64,000 nt of DNA from Hyphomonadaceae bacterium (GCA_019636095.1 JAHBYF010000003.1:248001-312000); one strand, 5' to 3'. Positions 33,745-42,526 are shown, counted from the stretch's first letter. The notes: generated by a model not told the origin, from the letters alone. Numbers and translations: made by a program.

Positions 33745-35388
33745 CTAGCTCCCCGTCTCGAGCGCGGGCCGCGGCGCGGGATGATCGCCTTCAAGCACGG
33801 CTGCGGCGCGCGAGGCGCGGATAGTCATCCAAATATTGTAGCAACCGACCAGCGTCCCGACCAAAAAGAACAGGCCGCCCACCGCACGAGCGATATAATA
33901 GGGATGCATCGCCTCAAGAGAGTCGACGAATGAATAAGCGAGCGTCCCGCTTTCGTTATATGTCCGCCACATCAATCCCTGGATGATGCCTGAATTCCAC
34001 ATAGCGAAGACGTAGATGAGGGTTCCAGCGAGGGCGAGCCAGAAGTGGACTTCGACCAAACGCGGCGACCACATGGTCTTCTGCTTCCAGAGCCACGGCA
34101 CCGATGCGTAGATCGCGCCGAAGGTGATCATCGCCACCCATCCGAGCGCGCCGGCATGGACGTGACCGACCGTCCAATCGGTGTAGTGCGAAAGCGCGTT
34201 CACCGGGCGGATCGCCATGAACGAGCCTTCGAAGGTCGAAAGACCGTAGAACACCGCGGCCACGAACATAAAGCGCAAGGTGGCGTCGTCGCGGACTTTG
34301 TGCCAAGCGCCATTCAGGGTCATGAGCGCGTTGCCGGCGGAGGCCCATGAAGGCACCAGCAACATCACCGAGAATGTCATGCCCAGTGTCTGCACCCATT
34401 GCGGCAGCGCCGTATAATGCAGGTGGTGGGAACCGGCCCACATATAAAAGAACGTGATGCCCCAGAAGCTGATAATCGAAAGACGGTACGAATAGATTGG
34501 CCGCTCTGCGCGCTTCGGCAGGTAATAATAGAGCATGCCGAGAAAGCCGGCGGTGAGAAAAAATGCGACGGCGTTGTGGCCATACCACCATTGCGTCATC
34601 GCATCCTGCACGCCGGAAAAGAGCGAATAGCTCTTAGCCTGCGCCCACGACAGCGGCAGCGCCAGGCCATTGACGATGTGCAGCACGGCGACGACGAGAA
34701 TGAACGCCAGATAATACCAATTGGCGACGTAGATGTGCGGTTCTTTGCGACGCGCCAGCGTTCGCAAATAGAGCACGAAATACGCCACCCACACGATCAC
34801 GAGCCAAAGGTCTGCGTACCACTCGGGCTCCGCATATTCCTTCGACTGATTGATGCCCCACAGATAGCCAGTCACCGCCAACAGGCAGAAGAGGTTGTAA
34901 CCCCAGAGCACGAAGAGCGGACTTAAGTGGCCGGCCAGACGCACGCGGCAGGTCCGCTGAACGACATAAAACGAAGTAGCGATCAGCGCGTTGCCGCCAA
35001 AGCCGAAGATGACGCCGGTCGTATGCACGGGGCGCAACCGGCCGAAGCTCGCCCAAGGCTCACTGAAAGTGAGTTCAGGATCAACCAGCAGCCATGCCAC
35101 CCAGTCGCCCACAAACATGGCGAGCACCGCCCAGACCATGGCGAGGATAATGCCGGCTTTAACGGGCGCGTCATAATAACTTCCAGACCGGTCCGCGACC
35201 GGCTCTGGGTCATGGAAGCGCGTGAGCACCGCAAAGGCGCTGATCAGGGCAACGCCCAGGACAAGCCAGCCATGCGCGGCGATTGGATCGGCGCCGCCGA
35301 AACCGGCGACAAACAGTCCGACGCAGGCGACAAGCGCCAGAAAGATCAAGGCGGCCTGGCGCTGGCCGCTAGTCAGCTCGCTCAACAT
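33745..35388 (-). CDS. ccoN: cbb3 oxidase catalytic subunit CcoN
   Basis: A 547-residue, 12-helix heme-copper oxidase subunit for respiration at low oxygen. Ligand regions VHTTGVIFGFGGNALIATSFYVVQRT, WWYGHNAVAFFLTAGFLGMLYYYLP (CuB and cross-linked Tyr helix) and HHLHYTALP are intact, as is DWTVGHVHAGALGWVAM. ATG at 35388 follows a GCAGGGAT leader and is preferred to a reading 30 codons longer. Confidence 0.95.
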   Translation of the reverse strand: MLSELTSGQRQAALIFLALVACVGLFVAGFGGADPIAAHGWLVLGVALISAFAVLTRFHDPEPVADRSGSYYDAPVKAGIILAMVWAVLAMFVGDWVAWLLVDPELTFSEPWASFGRLRPVHTTGVIFGFGGNALIATSFYVVQRTCRVRLAGHLSPLFVLWGYNLFCLLAVTGYLWGINQSKEYAEPEWYADLWLVIVWVAYFVLYLRTLARRKEPHIYVANWYYLAFILVVAVLHIVNGLALPLSWAQAKSYSLFSGVQDAMTQWWYGHNAVAFFLTAGFLGMLYYYLPKRAERPIYSYRLSIISFWGITFFYMWAGSHHLHYTALPQWVQTLGMTFSVMLLVPSWASAGNALMTLNGAWHKVRDDATLRFMFVAAVFYGLSTFEGSFMAIRPVNALSHYTDWTVGHVHAGALGWVAMITFGAIYASVPWLWKQKTMWSPRLVEVHFWLALAGTLIYVFAMWNSGIIQGLMWRTYNESGTLAYSFVDSLEAMHPYYIARAVGGLFFLVGTLVGCYNIWMTIRASRAAAVLEGDHPAPRPALETGS

Positions 35389-35550
35389 ATCCCTGCCCGC
35401 TTCTCCGCCGTCCAGCAGACCGCCGCGATGGCGCGACGCTAACAGATATCTTAAATGCCGCTTTGGAAATTGCGTCAACGTGGCGCCGACGGCGAAATCT
35501 GCGCCGGGCTCGACGCGTAAGCATCCTTGCGCCGCGCATCTTGTTGAAGG

Positions 35551-36264
35551 TTAGCCCGGATTGGCCATACCAGGACAGATGGGCGTTGCCGGGAGATCCG
35601 TCGCGAATTGCGGAAACAATAGATTATTCTCAAGGTGGATGTGCTGCATGAGATCGTCAGCGAGCTTCTTCACTCCGGCGTAAAGCGCCTGCCAACTGCC
35701 GCAAGCATCTTCCGGCAACCTTCCATGGCGATAGAGCGTCTCCAGTTCGCGCAGCCGTTCGCCATGATCGTCGTGTTCCAGACGCATGCGCGCGATCGGA
35801 TGGGCGATCATCGGCTGCGGTCCCATGCGCATCATCGGAAATAGGACCGCCTCTTCCTTCTGCATGTGGGTTTCGAGTTCAATCGCCATGTGCTCAAGCG
35901 CAACCGCCAACCCGATGGGCGCGTCAGGGTGGCTGGCGTGGACGCGCTCGACCTTCTGGGCCAATCGAACAAGCTCAGGTAGCTCACGCCGATGAGTTTC
36001 ATGATAGCGCTCCAGAATATGATCGATCAGCGCCGCGGGTTCACGCGGATGACTGCTCGGCGCCGATTGATCTAGACGCCGCAATTCGTCCACGATCTGA
36101 TCGAGCGCGACCCCAGGCTCGCGCACTGCGTCGGCCAATAGCACATCGCCGCCGCAACAGAAGTCGAGCCCAAAGCGGCGAAACACTGCGGTCGCGCCCG
36201 GCAAGAGCACGGCGATCTCACCTAGACGCATGTCTTCCAATGGCTGCGCTGAGGACTTGCTCAT
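35551..36264 (-). CDS. ytfE: Iron-sulfur cluster repair di-iron protein (RIC/YtfE/ScdA)
   Basis: A 237-residue protein that restores Fe-S clusters after nitric oxide damage. The N-terminal ScdA domain has FGLDFCCGGD; the C-terminal hemerythrin-like part has HILERYHETHRRELPEL, HMAIELETHMQKEEAVLFP, EHDDHGERL and QHIHLENNLLFPQF, supplying the di-iron ligands. It overlaps the truncated haemoglobin gene by 4 nt, forming an NO-defence operon. Confidence 0.93.
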   Translation of the reverse strand: MSKSSAQPLEDMRLGEIAVLLPGATAVFRRFGLDFCCGGDVLLADAVREPGVALDQIVDELRRLDQSAPSSHPREPAALIDHILERYHETHRRELPELVRLAQKVERVHASHPDAPIGLAVALEHMAIELETHMQKEEAVLFPMMRMGPQPMIAHPIARMRLEHDDHGERLRELETLYRHGRLPEDACGSWQALYAGVKKLADDLMQHIHLENNLLFPQFATDLPATPICPGMANPG

Positions 36265-36734
36265 GGGCCGATCCCTTCCGGTGATGCTGTTGACAAAGGC
36301 GCGAGCCGTTCTTCGGTCTTGAGAGTCAGTCCGCGAGCGCCGGCAATGCCCAATTCGAGGCTTTCGGCGATGCGCCGCGCCCGTTCGACAAACAGGTGGC
36401 CCGCTTCCGGACAAATCCGCACAGCTGATGCCTCAAAGAGCGCAAGCCAACGGTCAAAATGACGTGCATCCACTGGCAGCGAGGCGTGCTTAGGCATTGG
36501 CCGGCCGTGATAGGTCCCGGTACGTAGCATCACCGAGCACCAGAACGATCCCATCAGTTCAAGATGCGGTTCCCAGTCGATGATGCGGGCGGCGAATACA
36601 GGGCCCAGCAGCGGATCGGCGCGGACGCGTGCGTAGAAGTCGCGCACCAGCGCATCAATCATGACCCCGTCCACGCCCAGCGCGACCGCCTCGGCGACAT
36701 AGTCTGCTCTGCCGGCTACAGGACGGGGTTGCAT
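36261..36734 (-). CDS. Group III truncated haemoglobin
   Basis: A 157-residue globin of the P-type trHb family: LVRDFYARVRADPLLGPVFAARIIDWEPHLELMGSFWCSVML, with the proximal-histidine region HFDRWLALFEASA. Group III globins are linked to NO or low-oxygen functions. First gene of the operon with ytfE; a dyad matching one near nsrR lies 6 nt before its start. Confidence 0.9.
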   Translation of the reverse strand: MQPRPVAGRADYVAEAVALGVDGVMIDALVRDFYARVRADPLLGPVFAARIIDWEPHLELMGSFWCSVMLRTGTYHGRPMPKHASLPVDARHFDRWLALFEASAVRICPEAGHLFVERARRIAESLELGIAGARGLTLKTEERLAPLSTASPEGIGP

Positions 36735-36739
36735 AATAC

Positions 36740-36756
36740 TGGTATCCTATATGCCA
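36740..36756 (-). promoter_or_regulatory. Putative NsrR operator before the trHb-ytfE operon
   Basis: TGGTATCCTATATGCCA is an imperfect dyad (TGGTAT/ATGCCA arms). Its core GTATCNNATATGC recurs at 37283-37295 beside nsrR, 11 of 13 bases identical. Close to the start codon, suitable for repression. Confidence 0.55.
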
Positions 36757-36790
36757 CTTTGTAGAAAACAAGCGGCGCATCGCCGCGGCC

Positions 36791-37231
36791 TCAGGCCGAC
36801 AGCAGCCGTCGCATCCGCCGCGATGCCCCGGGGCTATCGATGAGATCGGCTAGAGTGTAGCCGTCAAGCACGTCGAGGAAGGCGGCAAGCGCCTGACGCA
36901 ATGGATCGCGCAGCCCGCACGCGGGCGCGACGATACAGGTATTGGTCTCGCGGCAGAAACATTCGACAATGTGAAAATTGTCCTCGCTGGCGCGGACTAT
37001 ACGGCCCAAATTGATCTCGCGCGCCGCGCGCGCCAGACGCACCCCGCCGCCTCGACCGCGTTGGCTTTCGATGAATCCGGCCTGAGCCAGGGTCTGCACC
37101 ACCTTGTTCAGATGGTTGCGTGATATCCCATAGCGGCGAGACACGTCTTCGACCGTGTGGCTGTGATCGGGTTCAAGCGCCAGCAGCATAAGCAAGCGTA
37201 GCGCATAATCAGTGTGCAAGGTCAGGCGCAT
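36791..37231 (-). CDS. nsrR: Rrf2-family nitric-oxide sensor NsrR
   Basis: A 146-residue repressor with an N-terminal winged HTH (MRLTLHTDYALRLLMLLAL, VSRRYGISRNHLNKVVQTL) and three cysteines ECFCRETNTC...PACGL spaced as in NsrR for an Fe-S cluster. NO destroys the cluster and lifts repression. Divergent from the membrane protein at 37325 and next to its likely targets. Confidence 0.9.
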   Translation of the reverse strand: MRLTLHTDYALRLLMLLALEPDHSHTVEDVSRRYGISRNHLNKVVQTLAQAGFIESQRGRGGGVRLARAAREINLGRIVRASEDNFHIVECFCRETNTCIVAPACGLRDPLRQALAAFLDVLDGYTLADLIDSPGASRRMRRLLSA

Positions 37232-37282
37232 CGTGCGTTCCGGTGTGTTGGCAAGCGACCATTCGCCACTCGCCCCAATTGA

Positions 37283-37295
37283 GCATATCAGATAC
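37283..37295. promoter_or_regulatory. Putative NsrR operator in nsrR/membrane protein gap
   Basis: GCATATCAGATAC, reverse complement GTATCTGATATGC, matches the site before the trHb gene at 11 of 13 positions. It lies 52 nt from the nsrR start and 30 nt from the divergent start. Confidence 0.55.
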
Positions 37296-37324
37296 TTCTT
37301 TGCCGCAGAAGCGGGAGAAACTTC

Positions 37325-37756
37325 ATGGCCGGCGCTGTGATCGCCTTGATCTGGCTTGGGATGCTCATCGGCGTCTCGTTTCTGGCGACACCGGTCAAGT
37401 TCGCAGTGCAGGATCTTGCCCTGCCGGTGGCTCTGCAAGTGGGCCAAGCCACGTTTGCTGTCTTCGCCAGGATCGAGTGGCTGTTGGCGTCGGCGCTGGT
37501 CGCGGCCGCGGCGCTGCATTGGCGCACCCGCCGGTTTGCGCTGACGCTTTCGCTCCTGCTCGCGCTCGCAGTGCTTGCCCAAGCCCTCTGGCTTCTTCCA
37601 ATCCTTGACGCGCGCGTGGCGGCGATCGTCGCCGGCGGGACACCGCCATCCTCGCCGCACCACGCTTACTACGCCACTATCGAGGCGCTCAAGGCCGTGC
37701 TGCTCGGGCTTATGGCGCTAATCGGATTGCGAACGCGACGTGGTCAAAGCCAATAA
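37325..37756 (+). CDS. Four-helix membrane protein, DUF4149-like
   Basis: A 143-residue inner-membrane protein with four hydrophobic segments (MAGAVIALIWLGMLIGVSFLATPVKF; ARIEWLLASALVAAAAL; LTLSLLLALAVLAQALWLLPIL; ALKAVLLGLMALIGL). Pattern resembles DUF4149. Divergent from nsrR with a shared candidate operator, so it may be NO-induced. Function unknown. Confidence 0.7.
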   Translation: MAGAVIALIWLGMLIGVSFLATPVKFAVQDLALPVALQVGQATFAVFARIEWLLASALVAAAALHWRTRRFALTLSLLLALAVLAQALWLLPILDARVAAIVAGGTPPSSPHHAYYATIEALKAVLLGLMALIGLRTRRGQSQ

Positions 37757-37890
37757 TTATCGCAGACGTATTCGATGTCGCTTCGGGCGAACTTAGTCTG
37801 CCAGGCAGAACCAACCGATAGAGACCTTGGATTCCGGCGGGAGGCTCTTCCTCCGCGCCGAGATCCGCGAACCTCAAGAATGGAGAGCAG

Positions 37891-38418
37891 ATGCTTGACT
37901 CGCACCTCGCGCCTGAATGGCGCACGACCCAATGGTTCAACGCACCGGCGCCGTTGAGCCTGTCGCAACTGCGCGGCAAAGTCGTCTTCGTTACCGCCTT
38001 CCAAATGCTGTGCCCGGGCTGCGTCAGCCAGGGCTTGCCCCAAGCCTTGCGCGTGCGCGAGGGGTTCGGTGAGGACGATGTCGCCGTCGTTGGCTTGCAT
38101 ACGGTGTTCGAACATCATGAGGCGATGACGCCGGTTTCGCTCGAAGCATTTCTACATGAGTATCGCATCGGCTTTGCGGTCGGCGTCGATGCGCACGACG
38201 TTGCCGGTGGCGCGCCCGCGACGATGCGCGCCTACGCGATGCGCGGAACGCCCACCACATTGTTGATCGATCGCCAAGGCAGGCTGCGCCGGCATGCTTT
38301 CGGCCATCTTCCGGATTTGCAGCTTGGCGCTGAACTCATGACCCTGCTCGGGGAAGGCGCGTCAACCGCCGCAGCGGCAAACGCCAGCGCAGTGTGCACG
38401 CCCTCTGGCTGCTCCTGA
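37891..38418 (+). CDS. Thioredoxin-fold redoxin with CPGC motif
   Basis: A 175-residue cytosolic protein. VVFVTAFQMLCPGCVSQGLPQA gives a thioredoxin-like CxxC site near residue 42, and RGTPTTLLIDRQGRLRRHAFG is the cis-proline region of TlpA/AhpC-type folds. The C-terminus adds CTPSGCS. GGAGAG lies 7 nt upstream of the ATG. It sits next to the ECF sigma gene but lacks that promoter motif. Confidence 0.8.
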   Translation: MLDSHLAPEWRTTQWFNAPAPLSLSQLRGKVVFVTAFQMLCPGCVSQGLPQALRVREGFGEDDVAVVGLHTVFEHHEAMTPVSLEAFLHEYRIGFAVGVDAHDVAGGAPATMRAYAMRGTPTTLLIDRQGRLRRHAFGHLPDLQLGAELMTLLGEGASTAAAANASAVCTPSGCS

Positions 38419-38427
38419 TCGGGCGAC

Positions 38428-39138
38428 CTATGCGGCTCCGTCGTCCGTGAGATCCACGAGCCGCGCCAGCACGGCGTCGGTGATGCGCTCACAACGCGGA
38501 CCGAGGAAGGGAAAAACGTCGCCAAGCGTCGCTGCAAACGAAGTACTCAGCGCGGCGCGCAACTGTCGTCGCGCCCGGTGCAACCGGGTTTTCACGGTCT
38601 CTTCGCGAATATCCAGCGCCGCGGCGGTCTCGGCTATGCTGCAATCCTCGATGTCGCGCAGGATAAACACCGTGCGAAAGTCATCGGGCAGTTCATCCAC
38701 CGCTCTCTCGATAACGCTCCGGACCTGCTTGCGCGCGACGTCTTCTTCGGGGTTGGCAGACGCATCCGCATTAGGAAACATGATGACGTGCGCCCCCATG
38801 TTTTGAACCGCCTCCACCTCTTCTAAGCCGACCTCGTTGCGCCGCTTGCGCAATCGTCCATTGGCTTCGTTGACGACGATACGCGTCAGCCAGGTGAAAA
38901 TGCTCGCGTCGCCACGGAACTGAGCCAAGCCAGCGAAGGCCCGGACATAGGCTTCCTGCAACACGTCCTCGGCTTCCGACTCGTCGCGCATTATGCCGCG
39001 TGCGACCCTGAATAAGCGCTGGTTGCCCCGTTGCATGATGGCGCGAAAGGCCCCGCGCTCGCCTGCCCGCGCCCGGCGCACCAGATCCGACTCCGCCATA
39101 TTTGCATAATGGGGGCGTGCGACGTCGTGGGCGGACAT
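38428..39138 (-). CDS. ECF-type RNA polymerase sigma factor
   Basis: A 236-residue extracytoplasmic-function sigma factor. Region 2 (AIMQRGNQRLFRVARGIMRDESEAEDVLQEAYVRAF) and region 4 (LPDDFRTVFILRDIEDCSIAETAAALDIREETVKTRLHRARRQL) are complete. A 40-residue C-terminal extension (FPFLGPRCERITDAVLARLVDL) follows, and no anti-sigma gene is adjacent, so the tail may regulate it. Its own promoter at 39166-39190 carries the motif repeated before five neighbouring units. Confidence 0.93.
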   Translation of the reverse strand: MSAHDVARPHYANMAESDLVRRARAGERGAFRAIMQRGNQRLFRVARGIMRDESEAEDVLQEAYVRAFAGLAQFRGDASIFTWLTRIVVNEANGRLRKRRNEVGLEEVEAVQNMGAHVIMFPNADASANPEEDVARKQVRSVIERAVDELPDDFRTVFILRDIEDCSIAETAAALDIREETVKTRLHRARRQLRAALSTSFAATLGDVFPFLGPRCERITDAVLARLVDLTDDGAA

Positions 39139-39165
39139 GGCTCTCTCCTGGTCTACACCCTATCT

Positions 39166-39190
39166 GATGCGCCGGCGCCAACAAGGTTCC
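39166..39190 (-). promoter_or_regulatory. ECF promoter of the sigma gene
   Basis: Reads GGAACC-N14-GCATC on the minus strand, 28 nt from the end of the -10 element to the sigma start, inside the 59-nt gap after folE. Implies autoregulation. Confidence 0.75.
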
Positions 39191-39197
39191 CGGCCGC

Positions 39198-39842
39198 TCA
39201 GCCATCGTTCCGCCGCAACAGGTCAAGCACTTCGCGCCGCGGCGTGGCGTCGGCGTAGACGCCCCGGAATGCACGCGTGACCAGTTTGGCTGCGTGCTTG
39301 CGCACGCCGCGGGAGGTCATGCAGGCATGTTCGGCCTCCACGACAACAGCGACACCGCGCGGTTTGAGCGAATAGTCGAGCGCATCCGCGAGTTCGGCGG
39401 TCAGCCGCTCCTGAATCTGCAACCGGCGTCCATAAGCATCGACGAGCCGGGCCAGTTTGGAAATACCGACGACCTTCGCGTCGGGTTGGTAGGCGATGTG
39501 CACGCGCCCACAGATCGGCGCCATGTGATGCTCACATGTGGATTCGAGCGGTATGTCGCGCAGCATGACCAGATCGTCGTAACCACCGACTTCGCCGAAC
39601 GTCGTCTGCAGCATCCGGTTCGGATCTTGGGCGTAGCCGGCGAACCATTCCTCGTAAGCTCGCACGACGCGCGCCGGCGTCTGGCGCAGGCCTTCGCGCG
39701 CAGGATCGTCCCCCGCCCAGCGGATGAGCGTACGCACCGCCGCTTCGGCGTCGGCTCTGCACGGACGCGCGAGGCGCTCCGGCGCCGCGCTCGTCCCCAC
39801 GCCCTCTCGGGCGAGGTTGCCTAATGTTGCGTCCAGCATCAT
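39198..39842 (-). CDS. folE: GTP cyclohydrolase I
   Basis: Converts GTP to dihydroneopterin triphosphate, first step of folate or biopterin synthesis. The 214-residue protein has the zinc/catalytic sites STCEHHMAPICGRVHIAYQP, QERLTAELADAL and HACMTSRGVRK. An N-terminal extension of about 30 residues precedes the core. It has its own ECF-type promoter 29 nt upstream, unusual for a housekeeping folate gene. Confidence 0.95.
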   Translation of the reverse strand: MMLDATLGNLAREGVGTSAAPERLARPCRADAEAAVRTLIRWAGDDPAREGLRQTPARVVRAYEEWFAGYAQDPNRMLQTTFGEVGGYDDLVMLRDIPLESTCEHHMAPICGRVHIAYQPDAKVVGISKLARLVDAYGRRLQIQERLTAELADALDYSLKPRGVAVVVEAEHACMTSRGVRKHAAKLVTRAFRGVYADATPRREVLDLLRRNDG

Positions 39843-39870
39843 GGCTCCTTCGTGAAACGTCGCTTCATTC

Positions 39871-39895
39871 GATGCGAAGCTGGTGTTTTGGTTCC
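39871..39895 (-). promoter_or_regulatory. ECF promoter of folE
   Basis: GGAACC-N14-GCATC on the minus strand, ending 29 nt before the folE start, identical in spacing to the sigma promoter. A weaker copy (GGAACC-N14-ACATC) lies further upstream at 40023-40047. Confidence 0.75.
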
Positions 39896-40092
39896 GGCCT
39901 CACTGCACGCGATGATCTCTAGCGCGTCACGACATCCGCCTGCGTCTTCCTGGCGTTTCATAGACGTTCCCCTCTTCGCTGGCTCGACGGGTTGCTTGAA
40001 ACGCCCGCTCACATGCGTTCTTGATGTCGCAGCCAGATCGAGGTTCCCGGGAAAAGGCGACGAGCTGTTTGGCGCTCAAGATTTCTCCCTCG

Positions 40093-40117
40093 GGAACGTT
40101 TCGTAAGCCGACGCATC
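40093..40117 (+). promoter_or_regulatory. ECF promoter of Rieske-reductase gene
   Basis: GGAACG-N14-GCATC, 22 nt before the start codon at 40140. Differs from the others only in the sixth base of the -35 element. Confidence 0.7.
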
Positions 40118-40139
40118 TGATTGAACGAAGGACGAGTCA

Positions 40140-41678
40140 ATGAGCGCATCGACTGGGGTTTCTGGACCGGATTTCGGCGCAGGCCTGGCGCTCGACATGA
40201 TCGCCGAAGGCGCAACCATCGCCGGCCATGTTGGCGACGAGGCCGTCCTCTTGTCGCGCTACGGTGATGACTTCTTCGCAGTGAGCGGATCTTGCACTCA
40301 CTATGGCGCGCGGCTGGCCGATGGCCTCGTCGATGGCGATCGCGTACATTGCCCTTGGCATCATGCTTGCTTCAGCTTGCGCACGGGAGAGGCGCTGACA
40401 GCGCCCGCCTTCGACGCGCTAAGGCGTTGGCGCGTTCACGTCGGCGCCGATCGAGTGTTTGTGCGCGAGCTGATTGATGGACCTTCGAAACCAGCGCCGC
40501 GTGAGCACGGCGTGCGCCGGATCGCCATTATCGGAGGGGGCGCGGCAGGGTTCGCCGCTGCCGAGATGCTGCGCCGGCAGGGCTTTGCAGGCGAACTCAC
40601 CTTGTTGAGCGACGACGTTAATCCGCCGTGCGACCGGCCAAATCTGTCGAAGGACTATCTTGCGGGCGACGCGCCGCCCGAGTGGATCCCACTGAAGTCC
40701 ACCGAATTCTATCGTGACAACGGCATCGATCTTCGGTTGGGGACTGCGATTACACGGATCGCACCGCAGCAGCGGCAGATCGTGCCGGCATCAGGTGACG
40801 CCCTTGCCTATGACGCTCTCTTACTGGCGACGGGCGCCAGCCCCATTCGGCTCAAGGGCTTCGATCACCCCAACGTTTACGTCCTACGAACATTGCGGGA
40901 TGCCGATGCGGTGATCGCCGCCGCCGCGCAGGCGCGGCGCGTTGTCGTCATCGGCGCTGGATTCATTGGTCTTGAAACCGCAGCTTCGCTGCGCAAACGC
41001 GGCCTTCAGGTCGACGTGGTCACGCCGGACGCTCTCCCGCTCGCACGCGTGCTGGGCGACGATATCGCTCGCTTCGTCCGCTCGACTCACGAGGAACACG
41101 GCGTTCGCTTTCAACTGGGTCTTACCGCCGAGGGCTTCGACGGCAAACGTGTGCGTCTAACGGGTGGTCACTCGCTTGACGCTGACCTCGTTGTACTGGG
41201 CGTTGGCGTGCGCCCCAACACGGACCTCGCAGCCAAAGCGGGTTTGGCCGTGTCTGACGGCGTCGAGGTCGATCGGTTCTTGCAGACCAGCATGCCGGGC
41301 GTCTTCGCCGCCGGTGACGTCGCCAGCTTTCCGGATGCCTTGAGCGGCGCGCGGCTGCGCATCGAACATTGGGCAGTCGCCCAACGGCAAGGTCAGGTCG
41401 CGGCCGTGAACATGCTGGGCGGCAGCGAGTCTTATGATGCGACGCCTTTCTTCTGGAGCGCGCATTACGACCACATCCTGCGCTATGTCGGCCACGCGCC
41501 CAAGTGGGACAAGATCGAGATGGACGGATCTATCGCGTCGCGAGAGTTTACCGCACGCTACAGTCTTGAGGGCCGACTTCTGGCTGCGGCTTCGCTCAAT
41601 CGCGATCGCGAGAATCTTGAGATCGAGCGAACCTTTGATAAGGGGCGCCACGAAGCACGCGTCCGCGCCGCGCCTTGA
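40140..41678 (+). CDS. Rieske-domain FAD ferredoxin reductase (AIFM3-like)
   Basis: A 512-residue fusion. Residues about 20-105 are a Rieske [2Fe-2S] domain with CTHYGARL and CPWHHACF ligands. The rest is a pyridine nucleotide-disulfide oxidoreductase: FAD motif IAIIGGGAAGFAAAEML, NAD motif VVIGAGFIGLETAASL, and FAD-closing TSMPGVFAAGDVASF. Such proteins pass electrons from NAD(P)H to oxygenases or ferredoxins. It could serve the hydroxylase encoded next. Confidence 0.9.
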   Translation: MSASTGVSGPDFGAGLALDMIAEGATIAGHVGDEAVLLSRYGDDFFAVSGSCTHYGARLADGLVDGDRVHCPWHHACFSLRTGEALTAPAFDALRRWRVHVGADRVFVRELIDGPSKPAPREHGVRRIAIIGGGAAGFAAAEMLRRQGFAGELTLLSDDVNPPCDRPNLSKDYLAGDAPPEWIPLKSTEFYRDNGIDLRLGTAITRIAPQQRQIVPASGDALAYDALLLATGASPIRLKGFDHPNVYVLRTLRDADAVIAAAAQARRVVVIGAGFIGLETAASLRKRGLQVDVVTPDALPLARVLGDDIARFVRSTHEEHGVRFQLGLTAEGFDGKRVRLTGGHSLDADLVVLGVGVRPNTDLAAKAGLAVSDGVEVDRFLQTSMPGVFAAGDVASFPDALSGARLRIEHWAVAQRQGQVAAVNMLGGSESYDATPFFWSAHYDHILRYVGHAPKWDKIEMDGSIASREFTARYSLEGRLLAAASLNRDRENLEIERTFDKGRHEARVRAAP

Positions 41679-41693
41679 CGCGCTCGCCGCGCG

Positions 41694-41718
41694 GGAACCT
41701 TCACGCCATCCGCGCATC
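41694..41718 (+). promoter_or_regulatory. ECF promoter of fatty-acid hydroxylase gene
   Basis: GGAACC-N14-GCATC, followed by CAA, 38 nt before the start at 41756. Confidence 0.75.
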
Positions 41719-41755
41719 CAAACTCATAGCCAACAGATGATGTCGACTTCGTGAG

Positions 41756-42526
41756 ATGCTTGCTGTCGCCGCATTCGCTTTGGCGGTTGTGCTGGCGCTC
41801 GTCGAGGCGCCGGCGCGAAGCTATCCCAGCCACGCCGAGTGGCGTGATGAGGCCCGCACCAGTTTCGTGTTGGGCCTGATCGCACTTGCGATCGATATGG
41901 CTTTGCCGCAACCAATCACGGGCGACATCGAGACGACGATCCTACTGGCCGCCTTTGTCTTCGTCGCAGATGATTTTCTCTACTATCTCAGCCATCGGCT
42001 CGCGCACGGCGTGGCGTTCTTTTGGGCCTCGCATGCAGTGCATCACTCGCCCCGCCGCTACAATTTCTTGACCGGATTGCGTCAACCGCCGACCTGGATC
42101 TTGACCCCGGCCGCAATCGCTCCGCTCGTTTTGCTGTCCTTGGGCGCGCCGGCGGCGCTCGTGGCCGCAAGCGCCGGCGTGCGCGGCGTGCATCACTTTC
42201 TGATCCACAGCGAATATGTGCGCCGCTTACCCCGCTGGATCGAGTTTGTATTCAACACGCCATCGCATCACCGGGTGCATCATGGCGTGAGCGCCGCCTG
42301 CATCGACCGCAATTTCGGCGGCGTCCTCATCATTTGGGACCGCCTCTTCGCAACATTCAGCGCCGAACCCGAGGACGGCGTGGCCTGCTACGGCCTCGTC
42401 CATCCGACCGGCGCTGGCGCGTGGCGGACCATGATCGATCCGTGGCGCGTGCTGCTAAGGCGCGTCGCCGCAACACCAGGGGCTGGGCGCAAGCTCGCGC
42501 TCATGCTCGCTCCGCCGCATCGTTAG
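41756..42526 (+). CDS. Membrane fatty-acid hydroxylase / sterol desaturase family
   Basis: A 256-residue di-iron membrane oxygenase with four hydrophobic segments. The eight-histidine pattern is complete: HRLAH, HAVHHSPRRYN, and HHRVHH with a lone HH in VHHFLIHSEY. Family members hydroxylate lipids, sterols or carotenoids; the closely related alkylglycerol monooxygenase needs tetrahydrobiopterin. The substrate here is unknown. Same promoter class as folE. Confidence 0.88.
   Translation: MLAVAAFALAVVLALVEAPARSYPSHAEWRDEARTSFVLGLIALAIDMALPQPITGDIETTILLAAFVFVADDFLYYLSHRLAHGVAFFWASHAVHHSPRRYNFLTGLRQPPTWILTPAAIAPLVLLSLGAPAALVAASAGVRGVHHFLIHSEYVRRLPRWIEFVFNTPSHHRVHHGVSAACIDRNFGGVLIIWDRLFATFSAEPEDGVACYGLVHPTGAGAWRTMIDPWRVLLRRVAATPGAGRKLALMLAPPHR

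Noticed and set aside
35389..35550. FNR box upstream of ccoN
   Set aside because: Looked for TTGAT-N4-ATCAA; only TTGACGCAATTT-like half sites exist, not a convincing match.
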